Source of the DNA: Parietaria judaica
Taxonomy: Eukaryota > Streptophyta > Magnoliopsida > Rosales > Urticaceae
Assembly: GCA_954871525.1 (NCBI GenBank)
Contig: OX940863.1
Coordinates: 42,456,501 to 42,520,500 of the forward strand
DNA: 64,000 nt
Direction: 5' to 3'
The notes beneath the pieces were generated by a model. The model ran no database searches. It had not been told where the DNA came from and was given only the letters and a program-made list of their open reading frames with translations. Positions 1 to 11,600 of the stretch are shown here, in pieces; position 1 is the stretch's first letter; each line of letters starts with the position of its first letter. Both the position numbers and the translations under genes were made by a program.

Positions 1-360
1 TTGTACCACATTTACTTATTTTAATACCTAAACAGTGAAGAGCTATCTCCTAGTTTCTATATCAAGCCGTTAATGGGTTAAAACATTTAACGAAAAATGT
101 TAAAAATTGGTTTTCTTACGAAACCAAATACGATGCGTTCTTGATGAAATTTGAGTTCCCATACCTTGTTTAGGGTGGTATTATTATAAATTAGGTTAGT
201 TTTGGCATTGAAAGTTTTTCGAGCTCTCTTAAAATCTAGTTTCAACAATTAACGCGTCCTCCAAAAAAAACTGAGTCTTTTTCCCATATTACGCGAAAGA
301 ACTCTAATTAAAAGATATTTTAAACAAAAAATAAACTTAAAAATGCTATATAATGTGTAA
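1..360. repeat. Reference A-type monomer
   Basis: First complete A monomer. It is recognised by its start ttgtaccacatttac, by tacctaaacag near position 30, gccgttaatgggtt near 66, ttcctagacc or ttcccagacc near 155, gcattgaaagtttttcgag near 208, aacgcgtcctcc near 251 and acgcgaaagaactc near 292. It ends in aatgctatataatgtgtaa or aatgcttaataatgtgtaa. This copy carries an 18-20 bp dyad near positions 90-109. The start point is arbitrary, because a tandem repeat has no natural first base; it was chosen because A and B differ most clearly here. Confidence 0.93.
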
Positions 361-720
361 TTTTATTACATTAACTTATTTTAATCCCTAAATTGCGAAG
401 CACTATCTCCTAGTTTCTATATGAAGCCGTGAACGGGTTAACATCTTTACCGAAAAGTGTTAAAAATTGGTTATCTTACGAGAGCAAATACGATGCGTTC
501 TTGAGGAAATTTGAGTTGCTAGACTTTATTTAGGGTGGTATTATTATAAATTGGGTTAGTTTTCGCATTAAAAGTTTTTGGAGCTCTCTTAAAATCCAAT
601 TTTCAACAATTAATGCGTGCTCCAAAGAAAACTGAGTCTTTTTCCCATTTTCCGAGAAAGAACCCTAAGTAAACATAATTTAAACAACAAATGAACTTAA
701 AAATGCTTAATAATGTGTAA
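361..720. repeat. Reference B-type monomer
   Basis: First complete B monomer. It starts ttttattacattaac. Diagnostic sites are tccctaaattgcgaagcac, gccgtgaacgggtt, gagttgctagac, gcattaaaagtttttggag, aatgcgtgctcc and ccgagaaagaaccc, with acaacaaatgaac near the end. It aligns with the A monomer over its full length without large gaps, so A and B are diverged copies of one 360-bp ancestor. The 720-bp A-B pair is the dominant repeating unit in most of the window. Confidence 0.93.
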
Positions 721-1440
721 TTGTACCACATTTACTTATTTTAATACCTAAACAGGGAAGAGCTATCTCCTAGTTTCTATATCAAGCCGTTAATGGGTTA
801 AAACATTTAACGAAAAATGTTAAAAATTGGTTTTCCTACGAAACCAAATACGATGCGTTCTTGATGAAATTTGAGTTCCCAGACCTTGTTTAGGGTGGTA
901 TTATTATAAATTAGGTTAGTTTTGGCATTGAAAGTTTTTCGAGCTCTCTTAAAATCTAGTTTCAACAATTAACGCGTCCTCCAAAAAAAACTGAGTCTTT
1001 TTCCAATATTACGCGAAAGAACTCTAATTAAAAGATATTTTAAACAAAAAATAAACTTAAAAATGCTATATAATGTGTAATTTTATTACATTAACTTATT
1101 TTAATCCCTAAATTGCGAAGCACTATCTCCTAGTTTCTATATGAAGCCGTGAACGGGTTAACATCTTTACCGAAAAGTGTTAAAAATTGGTTATCTTACG
1201 AGAGCAAATACGATGCGTTCTTGAGGAAATTTAAGTTGCTAGACTTTATTTAGGGTGGTATTATTATAAATTGGGTTAGTTTTCGCATTAAAAGTTTTTG
1301 GAGCTCTCTTAAAATCCAATATTCAACAATTAATGCGTGCTCCAAAGAAAACTGAGTCTTTTTCCCATTTTCCGAGAAAGAACCCTAAGTAAACATAATT
1401 TAAACAACAAATGAACTTAAAAATGCTTAATAATGTGTAA

Positions 1441-4400
1441 TTGTACCACATTTACTTATTTTAATACATAAACAGTGAAGAGCTATCTCCTAGTTTCTAT
1501 ATCAAGCCGTTAATGGGTTAAAACATTTAACGAAAAATGTTAAAAATTGGTTTTCTTACGAAACCAAATACAATGCGTTCTTGATGAAATTTGAGTTCCC
1601 AGACCTTGTTTAGGGTGGTATTATTATAAATTAGGTTAGTTTTGGCATTGAAAGTTTTTCGAGCTCTCTTAAAAGCTAGTTTCAACAATTAACGCGTCCT
1701 CCAAAAAAAAACTGAGTCTTTTTCCCATATTACGCGAAAGAACTCTAATTAAAAGATATTTTAAACAAAAAATAAACTTAAAAATGCTTAATAATGTGTA
1801 ATTTTATTACATTAACTTATTTTAATCCCTAAATTGCGAAGCACTATCTCCTAGTTTCTATATGAAGCCGTGAACGGGTTAAAATCTTTACCGAAAAGTG
1901 TTAAAAATTGGTTATCTTACGAGAGCAAATACGATGTGTTCTTGAGGAAATTTGAGTTGCTAGACTTTATTTAGGGTGGTATTATTATAAATTGGGTTAG
2001 TTTTTGCATTAAAAGTTTTTGGAGCTCTCTTAAAATCCAATTTTCAACAATTAATGCGTGCTCCAAAGAAAACTGAGTCTTTTTCCCATTTTCCGAGAAA
2101 GAACCCTAAGTAAACATAATTTAAACAACAAATGAACTTAAAAATGCTTAATAATGTGTAATTGTACCACATTTACTTATTTTAATACCTAAACAGTGAA
2201 GAGCTATCTCCTAGTTTCTATATCAAGCCGTTAATGGGTTAAAACATTTAACGAAAAATGTTAAAAATTGGTTTTCTTACGAAACCAAATACGATGCGTT
2301 CTTGATCAAAATTTGTGTTCCCAGACCTTGTTTAGGGTGGTATTATTATAAATTAGGTTAGTTTTGGCATTGAAAGTTTTTCGAGCTCTCTTAAAATCTA
2401 GTTTCAACAATTAACGCGTCCTCCAAAAAAAACTGAGTCTTTTTACCATATTACGCGAAAGAACTCTAATTATAAGATATTTTAAACAAAAAATAAACTT
2501 AAAAATGCTATATAATGTGTAACTTTATTATATTAACTTATTTTAATCCCTAAATTGCGAAGCACTATCTCCTAGTTTCTATATGAAGCCGTGAACGGGT
2601 TAACATCTTTACCGAAAAGTGTTAAAATTTGGTTATCATACGAGAGCAAATACGATGCGTTCTTGATGAAATTTGAGTTGCTAGACCTTCTTTAGTGTGG
2701 TATTATTATAAATTGGGTTAGTTTTGGCATTAAAATTTTTAGAGCTCTCTTAAAATCCAATTTTCAACAATTAATGCGTGCTAAAAAAAAACTGAGTCTT
2801 TTTCCCATTTTCCGATAAAGAACGCTAATTAAACGATATTTTAAACAACAAATAAACTTAAAAATGCTTAATAATGTGTAATTGTACCACATTTACTTAT
2901 TTTAATACCTAAACAGCGAAGAGTTATCTCCTAGTTTCTATATCAAGCCGTTAATAAGTTAAAACTTTTAACGAAAAATGTTAAAAATTGGTTTTCTTAC
3001 GAAACCAAATACGATGCGTTCTTGATGAAATTTGAGTTCCCAGACCTTGTTTAGGGTGGTATTATTATAAATTGGGTTAGTTTTGGCATTGAAAGTTTTT
3101 TGAGCTCTCTTAAAATCTAGTTTCAACAATTAACGCGTCCTGCAAAAAAAACTGAGTCTTTTTCCCATATTACGCGAAAGAACTCTAATTAAAAGATATT
3201 TTAAACAAAAAATAAACTTAAAAATGCTTAATAATGTGTAATTTTATTACATTAACTTATTTTAATCCCTAAATTGCGAAGCACTATCTCCTAGTTTCTA
3301 TATGAAGCCGTGAACGGGTTAAAATCTTTACCGAAAAGTGTTAAAAATTGGTTATCTTACGAGAGCAAATACGATGCGTTCTTGAGGAAATTTGAGTTGC
3401 TAGACTTTATTTAGGGTGGTATTATTATAAATTGGGTTAGTTTTCGCATTAAATTTTTTTGGAGCTCTCTTAAAATCCAATTTTCAACAATTAATGCGTG
3501 CTCCAAAGAAAACTGAGTCTTTTTCCCATTTTCCGAGAAAGAACCCTAAGTAAACATAATTTAAACAACAAATGAACTTAAAAATGCTTAATAATGTGTA
3601 ATTGTACCACATTTACTTATTTTAATACATAAACAGTGAAGAGCTATCTCCTAGTTTCTATATCAAGCCGTTAATGGGTTAAAACATTTAACGAAAAATG
3701 TTAAAAATTGGTTTTCTTACGAAACCAAATACAATGCGTTCTTGATGAAATTTGAGTTCCCAGACCTTGTTTAGGGTGGTATTATTATAAATTAGGTTAG
3801 TTTTGGCATTGAAAGTTTTTCGAGCTCTCTTAAAATCTAGTTTCAACAATTAACGCGTCCTCCAAAAAAAAACTGAGTCTTTTTCCCATATTTCGCGAAA
3901 GAACTCTAATTAAAAGATATTTTAAACAAAAAATAAACTTAAAAATGCTTAATAATGTGTAATTTTATTACATTAACTTATTTTAATCCCTAAATTGCGA
4001 AGCACTATCTCCTAGTTTCTATATGAAGCCGTGAACGGGTTAAAATCTTTACCGAAAAGTGTTAAAAATTGGTTATCTTACGAGAGCAAATACGATGCGT
4101 TCTTGAGGAAATTTGAGTTGCTAGACTTTATTTAGGGTGGTATTATTATAAATTGGGTTAGTTTTTGCATTAAAAGTTTTTGGAGCTCTCTTAAAATCCA
4201 ATTTTCAACAATTAATGCGTGCTCCAAAGAAAACTGAGTCTTTTTCCCATTTTCCGAGAAAGAACCCTAAGTAAACATAATTTAAACAACAAATGAACTT
4301 AAAAATGCTTAATAATGTGTAATTGTACCACATTTACTTATTTTAATACCTAAACAGTGAAGAGCTATCTCCTAGTTTCTATATCAAGCCGTTAATGGGT

Positions 4401-7400
4401 TAAAACATTTAACGAAAAATGTTAAAAATTGGTTTTCCTACGAAACCAAATACGATGCGTTCTTGATGAAATTTGAGTTCCCATACCTTGTTTAGGGTGG
4501 TATTATTATAAATTAGGTTAGTTTTGGCATTGAAAGTTTTTCGAGCTCTCTTAAAATCTAGTTTCAACAATTAACGCGTCCTCCAAAAAAAACTGAGTCT
4601 TTTTCCAATATTACGCGAAAGAACTCTAATTAAAAGATATTTTAAACAAAAAATAAACTTAAAAATGCTATATAATGTGTAATTTTATTACATTAACTTA
4701 TTTTAATCCCTAAATTGCGAAGCACTATCTCCTAGTTTCTATATGAAGCCGTGAACGGGTTAACATCTTTACCGAAAAGTGTTAAAAATTGGTTATCTTA
4801 CGAGAGCAAATACGATGCGTTCTTGAGGAAATTTGAGTTGCTAGACTTTATTTAGGGTGGTATTATTATAAATTGGGTTAGTTTTCGCATTAAAAGTTTT
4901 TGGAGCTCTCTTAAAATCCAATTTTCAACAATTAATGCGTGCTCCAAAGAAAACTGAGTCTTTTTCCCATTTTCCGAGAAAGAACCCTAAGTAAACATAA
5001 TTTAAACAACAAATGAACTTAAAAATGCTTAATAATGTGTAATTGTACCACATTTACTTATTTTAATACATAAACAGTGAAGAGCTATCTCCTAGTTTCT
5101 ATATCAAGCCGTTAATGGGTTAAAACATTTAACGAAAAATGTTAAAAATTGGTTTTCTTACGAAACCAAATACAATGCGTTCTTGATGAAATTTGAGTTC
5201 CCAGACCTTGTTTAGGGTGGTATTATTATAAATTAGGTTAGTTTTGGCATTGAAAGTTTTTCGAGCTCTCTTAAAATCTAGTTTCAACAATTAACGCGTC
5301 CTCCAAAAAAAAACTGAGTCTTTTTCCCATATTACGCGAAAGAACTCTAATTAAAAGATATTTTAAACAAAAAATAAACTTAAAAATGCTTAATAATGTG
5401 TAATTTTATTACATTAACTTATTTTAATCCCTAAATTGCGAAGCACTATCTCCTAGTTTCTATATGAAGCCGTGAACGGGTTAAAATCTTTACCGAAAAG
5501 TGTTAAAAATTGGTTATCTTACGAGAGCAAATACGATGTGTTCTTGAGGAAATTTGAGTTGCTAGACTTTATTTAGGGTGGTATTATTATAAATTGGGTT
5601 AGTTTTTGCATTAAAAGTTTTTGGAGCTCTCTTAAAATCCAATTTTCAACAATTAATGCGTGCTCCAAAGAAAACTGAGTCTTTTTCCCATTTTCCGAGA
5701 AAGAACCCTAAGTAAACATAATTTAAACAACAAATGAACTTAAAAATGCTTAATAATGTGTAATTGTACCACATTTACTTATTTTAATACCTAAACAGTG
5801 AAGAGCTATCTCCTAGTTTCTATATCAAGCCGTTAATGGGTTAAAACATTTAACGAAAAATGTTAAAAATTGGTTTTCTTACGAAACCAAATACGATGCG
5901 TTCTTGATCAAAATTTGTGTTCCCAGACCTTGTTTAGGGTGGTATTATTATAAATTAGGTTAGTTTTGGCATTGAAAGTTTTTCGAGCTCTCTTAAAATC
6001 TAGTTTCAACAATTAACGCGTCCTCCAAAAAAAACTGAGTCTTTTTACCATATTACGCGAAAGAACTCTAATTATAAGATATTTTAAACAAAAAATAAAC
6101 TTAAAAATGCTATATAATGTGTAACTTTATTATATTAACTTATTTTAATCCCTAAATTGCGAAGCACTATCTCCTAGTTTCTATATGAAGCCGTGAACGG
6201 GTTAACATCTTTACCGAAAAGTGTTAAAATTTGGTTATCATACGAGAGCAAATACGATGCGTTCTTGATGAAATTTGAGTTGCTAGACCTTCTTTAGTGT
6301 GGTATTATTATAAATTGGGTTAGTTTTGGCATTAAAATTTTTAGAGCTCTCTTAAAATCCAATTTTCAACAATTAATGCGTGCTAAAAAAAAAACTGAGT
6401 CTTTTTCCCATTTTCCGATAAAGAACGCTAATTAAACGATATTTTAAACAACAAATAAACTTAAAAATGCTTAATAATGTGTAATTGTACCACATTTACT
6501 TATTTTAATACCTAAACAGCGAAGAGCTATCTCCTAGTTTCTATATCAAGCCGTTAATAAGTTAAAACTTTTAACGAAAAATGTTAAAAATTAGTTTTCT
6601 TACGAAACCAAATACAATGCGTTCTTGATGAAATTTGAGTTCCCAGACCTTGTTTAGGGTGGTATTATTATAAATTGGGTTAGTTTTGGCATTGAAAGTT
6701 TTTTGAGCTCTCTTAAAATCTAGTTTCAACAATTAACGCGTCCTGCAAAAAAAACTGAGTCTTTTTCCCATATTACGCGAAAGAACTCTAATTAAAAGAT
6801 ATTTTAAACAAAAAATAAACTTAAAAATGCTTAATAATGTGTAATTTTATTACATTAACTTATTTTAATCCCTAAATTGCGAAGCACTATCTCCTAGTTT
6901 CTATATGAAGCCGTGAACGGGTTAAAATCTTTACCGAAAAGTGTTAAAAATTGGTTATCTTACGAGAGCAAATACGATGCGTTCTTGAGGAAATTTGAGT
7001 TGCTAGACTTTATTTAGGGTGGTATTATTATAAATTGGGTTAGTTTTCGCATTAAAAGTTTTTGGAGCTCTCTTAAAATCCAATTTTCAACAATTAATGC
7101 GTGCTCCAAAGAAAACTGAGTCTTTTTCCCATTTTCCGAGAAAGAACCCTAAGTAAACATAATTTAAACAACAAATGAACTTAAAAATGCTTAATAATGT
7201 GTAATTGTACCACATTTACTTATTTTAATACATAAACAGTGAAGAGCTATCTCCTAGTTTCTATATCAAGCCGTTAATGGGTTAAAACATTTAAAGAAAA
7301 ATGTTAAAAATTGGTTTTCTTACGAAACCAAATACAATGCGTTCTTGATGAAATTTGAGTTCCCAGACCTTGTTTAGGGTGGTATTATTATAAATTAGGT

Positions 7401-8640
7401 TAGTTTTGGCATTGAAAGTTTTTCGAGCTCTCTTAAAATCTAGTTTCAACAATTAACGCGTCCTCCAAAAAAAAAACTGAGTCTTTTTCCCATATTACGC
7501 GAAAGAACTCTAATTAAAAGATATTTTAAACAAAAAATAAACTTAAAAATGCTTAATAATGTGTAATTTTATTACATTAACTTATTTTAATCCCTAAATT
7601 GCGAAGCACTATCTCCTAGTTTCTATATGAAGCCGTGAACGGGTTAAAATCTTTACCGAAAAGTGTTAAAAATTGGTTATCTTACGAGAGCAAATACGAT
7701 GCGTTCTTGAGGAAATTTGGGTTGCTAGACTTTATTTAGGGTGGTATTATTATAAATTGGGTTAGTTTTTGCATTAAAAGTTTTTGGAGCTCTCTTAAAA
7801 TCCAATTTTCAACAATTAATGCGTGCTCCAAAGAAAACTGAAACTTTTTCCCATTTTCCGAGAAAGAACCCTAAGTAAACATAATTTAAACAACAAATGA
7901 ACTTAAAAATGCTTAATAATGTGTAATTGTACCACATTTACTTATTTTAATACCTAAACAGTGAAGAGCTATCTCCTAGTTTCTATATCAAGCCGTTAAT
8001 GGGTTAAAACATTTAACGAAAAATGTTAAAAATTGGTTTTCTTACGAAACCAAATACGATGCGTTCTTGATGAAATTTGAGTTCCCATACCTTGTTTAGG
8101 GTGGTATTATTATAAATTATGTTAGTTTTGGCATTGAAAGTTTTTCGAGCTCTCTTAAAATCTAGTTTCAACAATTAACGCGTCCTCCAAAAAAAACTGA
8201 GTCTTTTTCCCATATTACGCGAAAGAACTCTAATTAAAAGATATTTTAAACAAAAAATAAACTTAAAAATGCTATATAATGTGTAATTTTATTACATTAA
8301 CTTATTTTAATCCCTAAATTGCGAAGCACTATCTCCTAGTTTCTATATGAAGCCGTGAACGGGTTAACATCTTTACCGAAAAGTGTTAAAAATTGGTTAT
8401 CTTACGAGAGCAAATACGATGCGTTCTTGAGGAAATTTGAGTTGCTAGACTTTATTTAGGGTGGTATTATTATAAATTGGGTTAGTTTTCGCATTAAAAG
8501 TTTTTGGAGCTCTCTTAAAATCCAATTTTCAACAATTAATGCGTGCTCCAAAGAAAACTGAGTCTTTTTCCCATTTTCCGAGAAAGAACCCTAAGTAAAC
8601 ATAATTTAAACAACAAATGAACTTAAAAATGCTTAATAAT
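1441..8640. repeat. Ten-monomer (3.6-kb) higher-order repeat, two copies
   Basis: 1441-5040 and 5041-8640 carry the same ordered series of monomer variants about 3600 bp apart. Markers include A monomers with tacataaacag plus tacaatgcg (1441 and 5041), an A monomer with gatcaaaatttgtg (2304 and 5906, 3602 bp apart), its B partner with gtaactttattatatt, and an A monomer with ttaataagtt. The copies are almost identical, so the duplication is recent. A shorter 2160-bp echo lies inside, since the tacataaac monomer also recurs at 3601. The pair 1-1440 reappears at about 7921-9000, so the duplicated tract has been reshuffled further. Confidence 0.85.
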
Positions 8641-11600
8641 GTGTAATTGTACCACATTTACTTATTTTAATACCTAAACAGGGAAGAGCTATCTCCTAGT
8701 TTCTATATCAAGCCGTTAATGGGTTAAAACATTTAACGAAAAATGTTAAAAATTGGTTTTCCTACGAAACCAAATACGATGCGTTCTTGATGAAATTTGA
8801 GTTCCCAGACCTTGTTTAGGGTGGTATTATTATAAATTAGGTTAGTTTTGGCATTGAAAGTTTTTCGAGCTCTCATAAAATCTAGTTTCAACAATTAACG
8901 CGTCCTCCAAAAAAAACTGAGTCTTTTTCCAATATTACGCGAAAGAACTCTAATTAAAAGATATTTTAAACAAAAAATAAACTTAAAAATGCTATATAAT
9001 GTGTAATTTTATTACATTAACTTATTTTAATCCCTAAATTGAGAAGCACTATCTCCTAGTTTCTATATGAAGCCGTGAACGGGTTAACATCTTTACCGAA
9101 AAGTGTTAAAAATTTGTTATCATACGAGAGCAAATACGATGCGTTCTTGATGAAATTTGAGTTGCTAGACCTTATTTAGGGTGGTATTATTATAAATTGG
9201 GTTAGTTTTGGCATTAAAATTTTTAGAGCTCTCTTAAAATCCAATTTTCAACAATTAATGCGTGCTAAAAAAAAAACTGAGTCTTTTTCCCATTTTCCGA
9301 TAAAGAACGCTAATTAAACGATATTTTAAACAACAAATAAACTTAAAAATGCTTAATAATGTGTAATTGTACCACATTTACTTATTTTAATACCTAAACA
9401 TCGAAGAGCTATCTCCTAGTTTCTATATCAAGCCGTTAATAAGTTAAAACTTTTAACGAAAAATGTTAAAAATTGGTTTTCTTACGAAACCAAATACGAT
9501 GCGTTCTTGATGTAATTTGAGTTCCCAGACCTTGTTTAGGGTGGTATTATTATAAATTGGGTTAGTTTTGGCATTGAAAGTTTTTCGAGCTCTCTTAAAA
9601 TCTAGTTTCAACAATTAACGCGTCCTCCAAAAAAAACTGAGTCTTTTTCCCATATTACGCGAAAGAACTCTAATTAAAAGATATTTTAAACAAAAAATAA
9701 ACTTAAAAATGCTTAATACTGTGTAATTTTATTACATTAACTTATTTTAATCCCTAAATTGCGAAGCACTATCTCGTAGTTTCTATATGAAGCCGTGAAC
9801 GGGTTAAAATCTTTACCGAAAAGTGTTAAAAATTGGTTATCTTACGAGAGCAAATACGATGCGTTCTTGAGGAAATTTGAGTTGCTAGACTTTATTTAGG
9901 GTGGTATTATTATAAATTGGGTTAGTTTTGGCATTAAAAGTTTTTAAAGCTCTCTTAAAATCCAGTTTCAACAATTAATGCGTGCTCCAAAAAAAACTGT
10001 GTCTTTTTCCCATTTTCCGAGAAAGAACGTTAATTAAACGATATTTTAAACAACAAATAAACTTGAAAATGCTTAATAATGTGTAATTTTACCACATTTA
10101 CTTATTTTAATACCTAAACAGCGAAGAGCTATCTCCTAGTTTCTATATCAAGCTGTTAATAGGTTAAAACTTTTAACGAAAAGTGTTAAAAATTGGTTTT
10201 CTTACGAGAGCAAATACGATGCGTTCTTGACGAAATTTGAGTTCCTAGACCTTGTTTAGGGTGGTATTATTATAAATTGGGTTAGTTTTGGCATTGAAAG
10301 TTTTTCGAGCTCTCTTAAAATCTAGTTTCGACAATTAATGCATCCTGCAAAAAAAACTGAGTCTTTTTCCCATTTAACGCAAAAGAACTCTAATGAAAAG
10401 ATATTTTAAACAAAAAATGAACTTAAAAATGATTAATAATGTGTAATTTTATTACATTAACTTATTTTAATCCCTAAATTGCGAAGCACTATCTCCTAGT
10501 TTCTATATGAAGCCGTGAACGGGTTAAAATCTTTACCGAAGAGTGTTAAAAATTGGTTATCTTACGAGAGCAAATACGATGCGTTCTTGAGGAAATTTGA
10601 GTTGCTAGACTTTATTTAGGGTGGTATTATTATAAATTGGGTTAGTTTTCGCTTTAAAAGTTTTTGGAGCTCTCTTAAAATCCAATTTTCAAAAATTAAT
10701 GCGTGCTCCAAAGAAAACTGAGTCTTTTTCCCATTCTCCGAGAAAGAACCGTAAGTAAACATAATTTAAACAACAAATGAACTTAAAAATTCTTAATAAT
10801 GTGTAATTGTACCACATTTACTTATTTTAATACCTAAACAGTGAAGAGCTATCTCCTAGTTTCTATATCAAGCCGTTAATGGGTTAAAACATTTAACGAA
10901 AAATGTTAAAAATTGGTTTTCTTACGAAACCAAATACGATGCGTTCTTGATGAAATTTGAGTTCCCGGACCTTGTTTAGGGTGGTATTATTATAAATTGG
11001 GTTTTTTTTTTCATTGAAAGTTTTTCGAGCTCTCTTAAAATCTAGTTTCAACAATTAACGCGTCCTCCAAAAAAACCTGAGTCTTTTTCCCATATTACGC
11101 GAAAGAACTCTAATTAAAAGATATTTTAAACAAAAAATAAACTTAAAAATGCTTAATAATGTGTAATTTTATTACATTAACTTATTTTAATCCCTAAATT
11201 GCGAAGCACTATCTCCTAGTTTCTATATGAAGCCGTGAACGGGTTAAAATCTTTACCGAAAAGTGTTAAAAATTGGTTATCATACGAGAGCAAATACGAT
11301 GCGTTCTTGATGAAATTTGAGTTGCTAGACCTTCTTTAGGGTGGTATTATTATAAATTCGGTTAGTTTTGGCATTAAAAGTTTTTAGAGCTCTCTTAAAA
11401 TCCAGTTTCAACAATTAATGCGTGCTCCAAAAAAAACTGTGTCTTTTTCCCATTTTCCGAGAAAGAACGCTAATTAAACGATATTTTAAACAACAAATAA
11501 ACTTAAAAATGCTTAATAATTTGTAATTGTACCACATTCACTTATTTTAATACCTAAACAGCGAAGAGCTATCTCCTAGTTTCTATATCAAGCTGTTAAT

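Noticed and set aside
361..720. CENP-B-box-like site around gaacggg in B monomers
   Set aside because: The mammalian box needs TTCG eight to eleven bases before A..CGGG. Here the matching positions read gaag and g, so only the CGGG part fits.
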